Positions 1-6,239 of a stretch of DNA of 11,281 nucleotides are shown piece after piece (position 1 is the stretch's first letter; the number at the start of each line of letters is the position of its first letter). The stretch comes from CAIVPM01 sp049242885 (GTDB lineage Bacteria > Bacteroidota > Bacteroidia > Chitinophagales > Chitinophagaceae). The notes below the pieces were generated by a model. That model did no database searches. It had not been told where the DNA came from and saw only the letters and a program-made list of their open reading frames with translations. The stretch is from assembly GCA_049242885.1 (NCBI GenBank), contig JBMLOQ010000021.1:1-11281 (forward strand). The letters are read 5' to 3'. The position numbers and the translations under genes are program-made.

Positions 1-2
1 TG

Positions 3-392
3 ATGGAAAAACAAAAAAATGCCGTTGGTCGTCGTAAAGAAGCTGTAACAAGAGTGTTTATCAGCAAAGGCGAAGGCAAAATCACAGTAAACGACAAAGA
101 TTACAAACAATATTTTTCTTTGTTTTACTTACAAAATCAGGTGGAAGCTCCTTTAAAAACAACTGAGCAAATTGGCAAATACGATATCGTTGTAAACGCA
201 CAAGGTGGTGGTTTAAAAGGTCAGGCAGAAGCTATAAAATTAGGTATAGCACGTGCTTTAATTGAAATGAATGCTGACTTGCGTCCTGCATTAAAAGCTG
301 CTGGTCATTTAACTCGTGACCCACGTGGTGTAGAACGTAAGAAATTTGGTCATAAAAAAGCAAGAAAAAGCTACCAATTCTCAAAACGTTAA
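3..392 (+). CDS. rpsI: Small ribosomal subunit protein uS9
   Basis: S9 is a 30S-subunit protein whose C-terminal tail reaches the P-site tRNA anticodon stem. The 129-residue product is full length for the family. Visible are the N-terminal AVGRRKEAVTRV block (residues 7-18), the signature GGGLKGQAEAIKLGIARA around residues 68-85, the DPRGVERKKFG segment, and the basic tail ending in FSKR that contacts tRNA. The ATG lies at the window edge, preceded by TG, so a TGA overlaps the start; this could be the stop of an upstream gene. In Bacteroidota rplM normally precedes rpsI, but it is outside the window. The next gene, rpsB, follows after 112 bp of AT-rich spacer with no recognisable terminator, so co-transcription is likely. 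Identification is certain; the start is supported by family length. Confidence 0.98.
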   Translation: MEKQKNAVGRRKEAVTRVFISKGEGKITVNDKDYKQYFSLFYLQNQVEAPLKTTEQIGKYDIVVNAQGGGLKGQAEAIKLGIARALIEMNADLRPALKAAGHLTRDPRGVERKKFGHKKARKSYQFSKR

Positions 393-504
393 TACATGCT
401 TTTGGTTTATTGTTTTTCGTTTATGGCTTACTCTCAAAGGGCTTAAACTTCAAACACAAACCTCAAACAAAAAACAAATTTTTTCAAATTTTCAAATTAT
501 TTAA

Positions 505-1398
505 ATGGAAAATAATACTTCACTTCAACAACAACTTTTAGAAGCTGGTGTACACTTTGGTCACTTGAAAAAGAAGTGGAATCCGAAAATGTTACCATAC
601 ATTTTTGCTGAGAAAAAAGGCATTCATATCATAGATCTTAATAAAACTGTTGATGGTTTGCAAGAAGCTGCTGCTGCAATGAAACAAATTGCAAAAAGTG
701 GTAAAAAAATAATGTTTGTTGCTACAAAAAAACAAGCAAAAGAAATTGTTAGCGAGTGTGCAAAGCGAGTAAATATGCCTTATGCAACAGAACGTTGGTT
801 AGGTGGTATGCTTACAAATTTTAATACTGTACGTAAAAGTGTTAAAAAAATGCAAAGCATAGATAAAATGTTGAACGATGGTAGTGCTGAAAGCTTAACT
901 AAAAAAGAGCGTTTAACACTTGGTAGAGATAAAGATAAAATGGAAAAAGTATTAGGCGGTATTGCTCAAATGGGTCGTATTCCTCATGCCATTTTTATGG
1001 TTGACATTGGACACGAACATATTGCTTTAGCAGAATCAAAAAGATTAGGTATCACAACTTTTGGTATGGTAGATACAAACTGTGATCCTAATAAAGTTGA
1101 CTTTGCAGTTCCTGCAAACGATGATGCTACAAAATCTATTGCTATAATAGTAAACTACTTAACTGCTGCTATTGCTGAAGGTTTGCAAGAACGTTTAGCT
1201 AGCAAAGATGAAGAAGCTACTGAAGGCGATGATGGCAACAACGAGAATGAAGCACAAGCTCGTAGACTAGAAGCTGAAGCTGCTGCAGAAAGTGGTAGAG
1301 GTGGATCTGGTGGACGTGGCAAAACAGGAACAGCAGGTGCTGGTGCTACAAAACGTAGAGTGCCAAGTGCAACAAGAAAACCAGTTGGTGGAAGATAA
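505..1398 (+). CDS. rpsB: Small ribosomal subunit protein uS2 with a long C-terminal tail
   Basis: S2 is a late-assembling 30S protein at the head-body junction. The core (residues 1 to about 232) shows the block AGVHFGHLKKKWNPKM (14-29), IHIIDLNKT (40-48), ERWLGGMLTNF (96-106), and the region 151-210 with GRIPHAIFMVD and TNCDPNKVDFAVPANDDA. The product is 297 residues, against about 240 in E. coli. The extra tail (about 233-297) has three parts: an acidic stretch (235-250), an Ala/Glu segment, then a Gly/Arg-rich part with RGG- and GRG-like steps (264-280) and a basic end (283-297). Extended S2 tails occur in Bacteroidota, but this composition is distinctive. No strong Shine-Dalgarno is seen; the start is preceded by an A/T-rich run, as usual in the phylum. 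tsf follows 83 bp downstream. Confidence 0.97.
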   Translation: MENNTSLQQQLLEAGVHFGHLKKKWNPKMLPYIFAEKKGIHIIDLNKTVDGLQEAAAAMKQIAKSGKKIMFVATKKQAKEIVSECAKRVNMPYATERWLGGMLTNFNTVRKSVKKMQSIDKMLNDGSAESLTKKERLTLGRDKDKMEKVLGGIAQMGRIPHAIFMVDIGHEHIALAESKRLGITTFGMVDTNCDPNKVDFAVPANDDATKSIAIIVNYLTAAIAEGLQERLASKDEEATEGDDGNNENEAQARRLEAEAAAESGRGGSGGRGKTGTAGAGATKRRVPSATRKPVGGR

Positions 1399-1481
1399 TT
1401 AAGTTTGAATGTTTAAAATGGAAATATTTAAGATTGAATTTTTAAATATCAAATATTAAATAAAAAATTAAAAATATTAAA

Positions 1482-2321
1482 ATGAGTACAGTTGCTATTT
1501 CAGCACAAGATATAAATAAACTACGCCAGGCTACTGGTGCAGGAATGATGGATTGTAGAAAAGCCTTAACAGAAACTAATGGCGATTTTGAAGCTGCTAT
1601 TGATTGGTTAAGAAAACAAGGCCAAAAAGTTGCTGCTAAACGCAGTGATAGAGAGGCTAAAGAAGGTGTAATTTTTGCTCAAACCAATGAAACTAACACA
1701 GTAGGATATGTTGTTTGTATTAGTTGCGAAACCGACTTTGTAAGTAAAAATGCCGATTTTGTGGCTTTTGTAAAATCAATTGCCGACGCTGCAGTTGCCA
1801 ACGACTGTAAATCAGCTGAAGAGTTAAATGCTGCTACTGTTGGTGGAGCTACTGTGGCTGATTTAATAAATGATAAATTAGCTACAATTGGCGAAAAAAT
1901 TGGTATTGTAAGATACGAAAGAGTAGAAGCATCTTATGTTGCAAGCTATATACATGGTGCTAACAGAATGGGAGTTTTAGTAAACTTTAATGAAAATGCT
2001 GGCGAAGCTGGTAGAGATGTTGCTATGCAAATTGCTGCAATGAATCCTTTAGCTGTTGATGCTGACAGTGTATCAGCAGAAGCAGTTGAAAGAGAAAGAG
2101 CAATTGTTGTAGAAACCATGAAAGCTGACCCTAAAATGGCTGGTAAACCAGATGAAATGATTGCTAAAATCGCTGAAGGAAAATTAAATGCTTTCTTCAA
2201 AGAAAATACTTTAATGGCTCAACCATTTGTAAAAGATGGTGGTAAAAGCGTTGCAGAATATTTAAAATCTGTAAGTGCTACTTTAAAGGTAAATAGCTTT
2301 GTAAGAGTAGCTTTAGGATAA
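1482..2321 (+). CDS. tsf: Translation elongation factor Ts
   Basis: EF-Ts is the guanine-nucleotide exchange factor that releases GDP from EF-Tu. The 279-residue protein has the N-terminal UBA-like EF-Tu binding domain with the signature LRQATGAGMMDCRKAL (14-29), the core motif CETDFVSKN (82-90), whose Asp-Phe pair inserts near the EF-Tu magnesium site, and the second core subdomain with MQIAAMNPLAV (182-192). The length is typical for the Bacteroidota form. The gene lies 83 bp after rpsB, in the usual rpsB-tsf order. The spacer is extremely A/T-rich and carries a TAnnTTTG match at 1400-1407, which is weak evidence for an internal promoter because such matches are frequent in AT-rich spacers. 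A strong hairpin terminator follows the stop codon, so tsf is the last gene of this transcription unit. Confidence 0.98.
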   Translation: MSTVAISAQDINKLRQATGAGMMDCRKALTETNGDFEAAIDWLRKQGQKVAAKRSDREAKEGVIFAQTNETNTVGYVVCISCETDFVSKNADFVAFVKSIADAAVANDCKSAEELNAATVGGATVADLINDKLATIGEKIGIVRYERVEASYVASYIHGANRMGVLVNFNENAGEAGRDVAMQIAAMNPLAVDADSVSAEAVERERAIVVETMKADPKMAGKPDEMIAKIAEGKLNAFFKENTLMAQPFVKDGGKSVAEYLKSVSATLKVNSFVRVALG

Positions 2322-2342
2322 TATTTATTGTGTAGAAATTTT

Positions 2343-2376
2343 AAAAACCACTTGTTTATTGCAAGTGGTTTTTTTT
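2343..2376 (+). terminator. Intrinsic terminator after tsf
   Basis: A perfect GC-containing stem CCACTTG (2348-2354) / CAAGTGG (2362-2368) with a 7-nt loop is extended by five A:T pairs (2343-2347 with 2369-2373) and followed by a T run. It begins 21 bp after the tsf stop and marks the end of the rpsI-rpsB-tsf transcription unit. It is the clearest terminator in the window. Confidence 0.93.
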
Positions 2377-2389
2377 GTGCTAAATTTTT

Positions 2390-2407
2390 TTATTAGCTAG
2401 CTAATAA
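2390..2407. repeat. 18-bp perfect palindrome, possible operator
   Basis: TTATTAGCTAGCTAATAA is its own reverse complement over all 18 bases (2390-2407), with no spacer. It sits 13 bp past the tsf terminator and 67 bp upstream of the ATG of the exported-protein gene at 2475. There is no T run after it, so it does not look like a second terminator. The position and full dyad symmetry fit a binding site for a dimeric regulator, but this is inference, and AT-rich DNA produces palindromes by chance more often than balanced DNA. Confidence 0.45.
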
Positions 2408-2474
2408 TTGTGATACTTATAACATAAAGAGTATAACATTTTCATAAAATTGGTTGTTTATATAAAAAGTGTTT

Positions 2475-2894
2475 ATGAAAAAGTTTACCTACTTGATTAT
2501 TTTTTATTTGGTTGTAGCAACTGTAAATGCTCAAAGTCCTAATTCTTGGCAAATGTTTTTAAACAAACAAAAAATTGCTGTAGGTATTGTTGGTAAGCCT
2601 ATTACAATTGATTTGCCAAAATATAAAATAGGAGACTTAAAGCTTAAAATCTTTGCCGATACATCTATACATTCCTTTACAAAAACAATTTTGGTGGTAG
2701 ATACAGTTGGAAGGCAATTGATAAAGAAGAGCTTTAACGCAGCACAAATTACACTCTTAATTGATGAGCAGGATTTTATTGCTAAATACGGTCAAATACC
2801 ATTTGTAATTTACAGTATTCAAGTACCTAAAAATGGCATGAACTTTAGGTTTGTTCCTAAGAAACAAATTGTATGTGCCGTTCATTGGAAATAA
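2475..2894 (+). CDS. Small exported protein of unknown function
   Basis: I do not recognise this 139-residue protein. It has a clear Sec signal peptide: MKKF, a hydrophobic core TYLIIFYLVVATV, and a likely cleavage after VNAQ (about residue 20). The mature part is about 119 residues, rich in alternating hydrophobic and polar residues (for example LKLKIFADT and PFVIYSIQV), which suggests a small beta-rich periplasmic or secreted domain. There is no lipobox, no further membrane segment and a single Cys near the end. An in-frame GTG two codons upstream (2469) is possible, but the ATG gives the better signal peptide. The gene stands alone between the tsf terminator and the convergent cupin gene, downstream of an 18-bp palindrome. 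Single-domain exported proteins of this size starting near a conserved Trp are frequent in Chitinophagaceae; any link is only inference. Confidence 0.85.
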   Translation: MKKFTYLIIFYLVVATVNAQSPNSWQMFLNKQKIAVGIVGKPITIDLPKYKIGDLKLKIFADTSIHSFTKTILVVDTVGRQLIKKSFNAAQITLLIDEQDFIAKYGQIPFVIYSIQVPKNGMNFRFVPKKQIVCAVHWK

Positions 2895-2947
2895 ACTCAA
2901 TACAAGATATTTTAAAAAGATTTGTAAATTATAGTAAGCTTAATAAA

Positions 2948-3268
2948 TTATTTATATTCTTGCCTTACCGGATAAAACACATCAAGAATTTTGCAATCGC
3001 TAATTACAATTGCAGAATGTTTAACATTTGAAGGTATTACAGCAAATTTATTTTTATTTAGTATTATTTTTTCTTCTCCAATTGTCATCTCAATTTCACC
3101 ATCAAGTACATAAGAATATTGCTCATTTACGTGTGAATGTTCTGGCAATTTGCTGCCAGCTTTAGATTCTACAAAACTAAAACTCAAAGTTTCAGAATGT
3201 ATAAGTTTTGCAAAAAAATTTGGAGCAATTTCTTTTTGCTTTAATTCATCTAATTCAAAAATGGGCAT
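2948..3268 (-). CDS. Small single-domain cupin protein
   Basis: The 106-residue protein is one cupin beta-barrel. Motif 1 is PEHSHVNEQYSYVLDGEIEM (42-61): His44, His46 and Gln50 are in metal-ligand positions, with Gln where the classical motif has Glu, a common variant in small cupins of the HSHxxEQ type. Motif 2 is IPSNVKHSA (78-86), with His84 as the fourth ligand. The C-terminal DVFYPVRQEY resembles the DVFSPxRExY ending of stand-alone sensory or sugar-type cupins. It is probably a cytoplasmic metal-binding protein; the ligand cannot be told from sequence. It lies 24 bp after the DUF4197 gene on the same strand, suggesting co-transcription, and is convergent with the exported-protein gene across 53 bp without an obvious terminator hairpin. 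Confidence 0.9.
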   Translation of the reverse strand: MPIFELDELKQKEIAPNFFAKLIHSETLSFSFVESKAGSKLPEHSHVNEQYSYVLDGEIEMTIGEEKIILNKNKFAVIPSNVKHSAIVISDCKILDVFYPVRQEYK

Positions 3269-3292
3269 AATTATTTAACAGTTTTTTATAAG

Positions 3293-4009
3293 TTATTGCT
3301 TAGTTTTCAATTGTTCATCGGCATAGCCAAACACCTTTTTCACTAAATCAGTTTTTCTAAAGGCAAGATTGGTTCTTATCTTCTTTTCTTCTTCTGCAAC
3401 TAGCATATACATACCATCTATTGCCCTTGCAGCTACAAAATCGGTTAGGCTCGGTTCTACTTTAAAACTACTAAATGGAATATTATTAATTACAGTGGCT
3501 ATTTTTCTCCATTCTTTATCAGCACCTTGTAGTTGAATAGTACTATCAATAATGGGCCTAAAAGCTTTCATTAAAGGTTGCTGTGTGTTGGTTTTAAAAT
3601 AATCTGTAGCTGCTGTTTGATTATTTGTAATTAAAATGCCAGCAGCATCGCCAATATTCATACTTTTTAAAGATTGTAAAAAAATGGGTTTTGCAGCTGT
3701 AAAACTTTGTGATATGGCAGTATTAAACTTTTCTGTAGTTTGATTTATTACTTTGCCCAAGCCTGCTTGATTTGCTAAGTTGATTATTTTTTGAGCATCG
3801 TTAGGAAATACAAAAGTTAATGCAGGATTAGATTTTGGATTACCATAAGCATCAAAACTTGTAAATAATCCTTGCTCTAATGCCTGTTTTAAGCCCATTG
3901 CCATTTCAAATTGACTAGGAGCTAAAACACTCGCAACTTGTTTTATAACATCACAAGCGGTAAACGTTATCATCCAAAAACTTACTAATACAAAAGATTT
4001 TAATTTCAT
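3293..4009 (-). CDS. DUF4197 family lipoprotein
   Basis: The 238-residue product has a lipoprotein-type signal: basic start, hydrophobic core, and TFTAC with Cys19 as the likely lipidated residue. The -3 position is Phe, slightly off the usual lipobox, so lipidation is probable rather than certain. The rest matches my memory of the DUF4197 pattern: GLKQALEQG (39-47), a helical middle, MNIGDAAGIL (117-126), AATDYF (133-138), FVAARAIDGMYMLVAEEEKKIR (191-212) and TDLVKKVFG (220-228). The molecular role of DUF4197 is unknown to me; these are predicted envelope proteins. It follows algH by 67 bp and precedes the cupin by 24 bp, all on the minus strand, so the three probably form one operon. A small dyad CTAC-T-GTAG occurs at 4036-4044 in the upstream spacer, too short to interpret. 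Confidence 0.88.
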   Translation of the reverse strand: MKLKSFVLVSFWMITFTACDVIKQVASVLAPSQFEMAMGLKQALEQGLFTSFDAYGNPKSNPALTFVFPNDAQKIINLANQAGLGKVINQTTEKFNTAISQSFTAAKPIFLQSLKSMNIGDAAGILITNNQTAATDYFKTNTQQPLMKAFRPIIDSTIQLQGADKEWRKIATVINNIPFSSFKVEPSLTDFVAARAIDGMYMLVAEEEKKIRTNLAFRKTDLVKKVFGYADEQLKTKQ

Positions 4010-4076
4010 TATTTTATTTTAAATTATGTGAAACACTACTGTAGATAAAAAGCAAAATGCAATTATTGTACCAAAA

Positions 4077-4628
4077 TTAATTAAGCTGGGGATCTATTGG
4101 ATAGTTAGATAATTTGCTAAACTCTGCACCCATATCGTTTAAAACTTCTTTCCATAAATTATCACAATTGTGATGAAAAATAAATTTTGATTTTCCTCTA
4201 TGTAAAAGCCAGCTATTTTCATCAAACTCTTGTTCCAACTGATTTTTATCCCAACCACTGTAGCCTATAAAAAATCTAATATCTCTTGGAGTAAGAATTC
4301 TATCTTTTACTAAACTCAAAGCCAATTCAAAATTCCCACCCCAATAAATTCCTTCTGCAATTTCATTTCCATCGTCAATTAAATCTTGTCGATTATGCAA
4401 AAAATGTAAAGTGTCTTGCTGTACAGGCCCACCATTATAAATTGGAAAATGTATATCGTTAAAATCTTCTACTAAATCTTCTAATTTTTTTGGATATAAT
4501 TTGTTTAATAAAAAACCCATGGCCATATTGTTTTCAACTTCAGTAAGTAAAACAACCGACCTGCTAAAATTAGCATCCTTTAAAAATGGGTCTGCAACAA
4601 GTAAATATCCAGCATTAAATTTCTTCAC
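4077..4628 (-). CDS. algH: YqgE/AlgH family protein (UPF0301)
   Basis: A 183-residue protein of the YqgE/AlgH family. Family marks in order are LLVADPF (9-15), NFSRSVVLLTE (20-30), GFLLNK (38-43), the NGGPVQ loop (65-70), IYWGG (94-98), FFIGYSGWDKNQLEQE (119-134), Trp140, and the ending YPIDPQLN (176-183). AlgH was named for an effect on alginate expression in Pseudomonas, but the biochemical role is not established; it is predicted cytoplasmic. Family length is normal. The start is a GTG: no in-frame ATG exists upstream or before Met35, and starting at GTG gives the expected short lead before LLVADPF. An out-of-frame ATG-GTG-TGA (4633 to 4625) overlaps this start. The gene is first in the likely minus-strand operon with DUF4197 and cupin, and divergent from the histidine kinase across 124 bp. 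Confidence 0.93.
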   Translation of the reverse strand: MKKFNAGYLLVADPFLKDANFSRSVVLLTEVENNMAMGFLLNKLYPKKLEDLVEDFNDIHFPIYNGGPVQQDTLHFLHNRQDLIDDGNEIAEGIYWGGNFELALSLVKDRILTPRDIRFFIGYSGWDKNQLEQEFDENSWLLHRGKSKFIFHHNCDNLWKEVLNDMGAEFSKLSNYPIDPQLN

Positions 4629-4690
4629 ACCATGAAGGTATATTTTTTTTTGAAAAATACTATAATCCCTTCAATTATTATTTTTGTTAA

Positions 4691-4717
4691 GATGTTGCCA
4701 AAAAAACAAACAACATC
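4691..4717. repeat. Inverted repeat in the algH/kinase divergent spacer
   Basis: GATGTTG (4691-4697) and CAACATC (4711-4717) are perfect inverted arms separated by 13 bp, so arm centres are 20 bp apart, about two helical turns on one face. The site sits 62 bp upstream of the algH start and 35 bp upstream of the kinase start, with the right arm ending 21 bp before the -7-like element at 4739. This arrangement fits an operator for a dimer controlling one or both divergent genes, but seven-base arms can arise by chance. Confidence 0.4.
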
Positions 4718-4738
4718 AATCAAATTATTTGTTGCTTT

Positions 4739-4746
4739 TATATTTG
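4739..4746 (+). promoter_or_regulatory. Candidate -7 element (TAnnTTTG) for the histidine kinase
   Basis: TATATTTG is an exact match to the Bacteroidota sigma-ABfA -7 consensus TAnnTTTG and ends 6 bp before the kinase ATG at 4753. No good TTG -33 element is seen at the usual spacing. If real, transcription would start at or within a few bases of the ATG, giving a leaderless or nearly leaderless mRNA. The motif alone is common in AT-rich DNA, so confidence rests on its position. Confidence 0.4.
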
Positions 4747-4752
4747 TGAAAG

Positions 4753-6087
4753 ATGAAAAAAACTTTACCCCTTATTATTATACTTATTTCATTATCGCTT
4801 ATTGGTTTAATTGCTTTGCAAGTAAACTGGGTTAATAACCTTGTTGAAATTAGAGAAGTAGAATTACAACAAAAAACCATGTCTGCAGCTACCAATGTAG
4901 CAAATGATTTAAGTAGTAGTTTATTTGACAATGGATTTTTAAAATTCAAAAAACGACTAAATGAATTTAGATTAGATAATTCTAGACTTGATTTTTTTAA
5001 GGCTCCAACTATAGATACAAAATTTACAAAAGATGAAATAGAATTGAAACTTCATAAAGCTTTTGAACACGAAGGTTTAAGTAATATAATTTTTGAATTT
5101 GCTGTAATAAATGAGCATGATGAATACGAAATGATGAGTAGTAAATTTATACATGCAGTTGAAGATAGTATTCATAACAAAATTTATCCAACAGCCGTAA
5201 TTCCTCAAAGTGGTACTGACTATGAAAGCCTTGCCCCACATGAGGTTATAGTTGTTGTAGTGCCAAAATTTACCTTACAAATTTGGAGTAGCATTACCCC
5301 AATGCTTATTGCCTCATTTATTTTTACTACTATAATTATTGCTGCATTTTACATTACACTTCGAACGCTTATTAATCAAAAAAAATTGAGCGAAATAAAG
5401 AGTGATTTTATAAACAACATGACCCATGAGTTTAAAACTCCATTAGCAACTATTTCGCTAGCAGTAGATGCTATAAGAAACGAAAAGGTACAAAACGATA
5501 AAGAAAAACTTGGCTATTTTAGTGGGATAATTAAAGAAGAAAATAAACGAATGAATAAGCATGTGGAAACTATTTTGCAAGCTTCTTTACTAGAAAAAAA
5601 GGAATTTCAGTATGCTCAAATGTCTCTTAATGCACACGATATAATCGAAGCAGTTGCCAATACATATGAACTACAATTAAAAGAAAAACAAGGCAACTTG
5701 GACTTACAATTAAAAGCAAGCAACTATGTTATTCTTGGAGATGAATTGCACTTTACTAATATTATTTCAAACTTATTAGACAACGCCATAAAATATGCTA
5801 AAGAAGATGTGGCAGCCAAAGTGGTAGTTACAACAAAAAATGTAAAAAAACATTTAGTAATTCAAATTGATGATAATGGCATAGGCATGAATAAAGAAAC
5901 CGTGAAGCGTGTATTTGAAAAATTTTATAGGGCACATACAGGAAATGTACATAATGTAAAAGGTTTTGGTTTGGGTATGAGTTATGTAAAAACTATTATT
6001 GAAGCCATGAAAGGTGATATTAAAGCTAGCAGCACTTTGGGCAAAGGCAGTACATTTACTTTAAGCATTCCTTTGGAGAAAGCCTAA
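4753..6087 (+). CDS. Membrane sensor histidine kinase, RprX-like, no adjacent regulator
   Basis: The 444-residue protein has a TM helix (about 6-24), an extracytoplasmic sensor region (about 25-178) unlike a named domain I can recognise, a second TM (about 182-204), a short linker without an obvious HAMP domain, then a HisKA domain. The H-box is NNMTHEFKTPLATISLA (221-237), with His225 the predicted phosphoacceptor. The HATPase_c domain has the N-box ISNLLDNAIKYA (338-349, Asn344), G1 DDNGIGM (373-379), F-box FEKFYRA (388-394), G2 GFGLGM (404-409) and a closing GKGSTFTLSIP (430-440). All catalytic boxes are present, so it should be active. Sequence style is that of RprX/BaeS-like kinases in Bacteroidota, which usually sit beside an OmpR-type regulator; here the next gene is trxB 152 bp on, and no receiver domain is in the window. 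The signal sensed cannot be deduced. Confidence 0.95.
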   Translation: MKKTLPLIIILISLSLIGLIALQVNWVNNLVEIREVELQQKTMSAATNVANDLSSSLFDNGFLKFKKRLNEFRLDNSRLDFFKAPTIDTKFTKDEIELKLHKAFEHEGLSNIIFEFAVINEHDEYEMMSSKFIHAVEDSIHNKIYPTAVIPQSGTDYESLAPHEVIVVVVPKFTLQIWSSITPMLIASFIFTTIIIAAFYITLRTLINQKKLSEIKSDFINNMTHEFKTPLATISLAVDAIRNEKVQNDKEKLGYFSGIIKEENKRMNKHVETILQASLLEKKEFQYAQMSLNAHDIIEAVANTYELQLKEKQGNLDLQLKASNYVILGDELHFTNIISNLLDNAIKYAKEDVAAKVVVTTKNVKKHLVIQIDDNGIGMNKETVKRVFEKFYRAHTGNVHNVKGFGLGMSYVKTIIEAMKGDIKASSTLGKGSTFTLSIPLEKA

Positions 6088-6239
6088 GAATTGTGTTAGT
6101 TTTAAGATTCATTATAAAGACTTATGATTTGATTTTTTTTGCCTTCACAGATTTATAAAATTATCGAATCTCCTAAAATTCTTCGCTTGCAGTAAGTTTT
6201 TTAGTTTCTATTCGTATTAATTTGTAAAATTATTTTATT

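Noticed and set aside
1400..1407. TAnnTTTG match between rpsB and tsf as a separate tsf promoter
   Set aside because: The motif is frequent by chance in such AT-rich DNA, no -33 element is present, and rpsB-tsf co-transcription is the usual arrangement.
1946..2200. Open frame of 84 codons on the minus strand inside tsf
   Set aside because: It lies entirely antisense to a certain gene, with no family resemblance; it mirrors tsf codon structure.
4632..4949. Open frames on both strands across the algH/kinase spacer and the kinase 5' end (4632-4835 plus, 4725-4949 minus)
   Set aside because: They overlap the kinase coding start in other frames, have AT-driven composition and no recognisable features. 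The spacer is better read as a regulatory region.
6088..6239. Possible response-regulator remnant between the kinase and trxB
   Set aside because: No receiver or winged-helix pattern in any frame; the 152 bp are AT-rich non-coding sequence with several stops.
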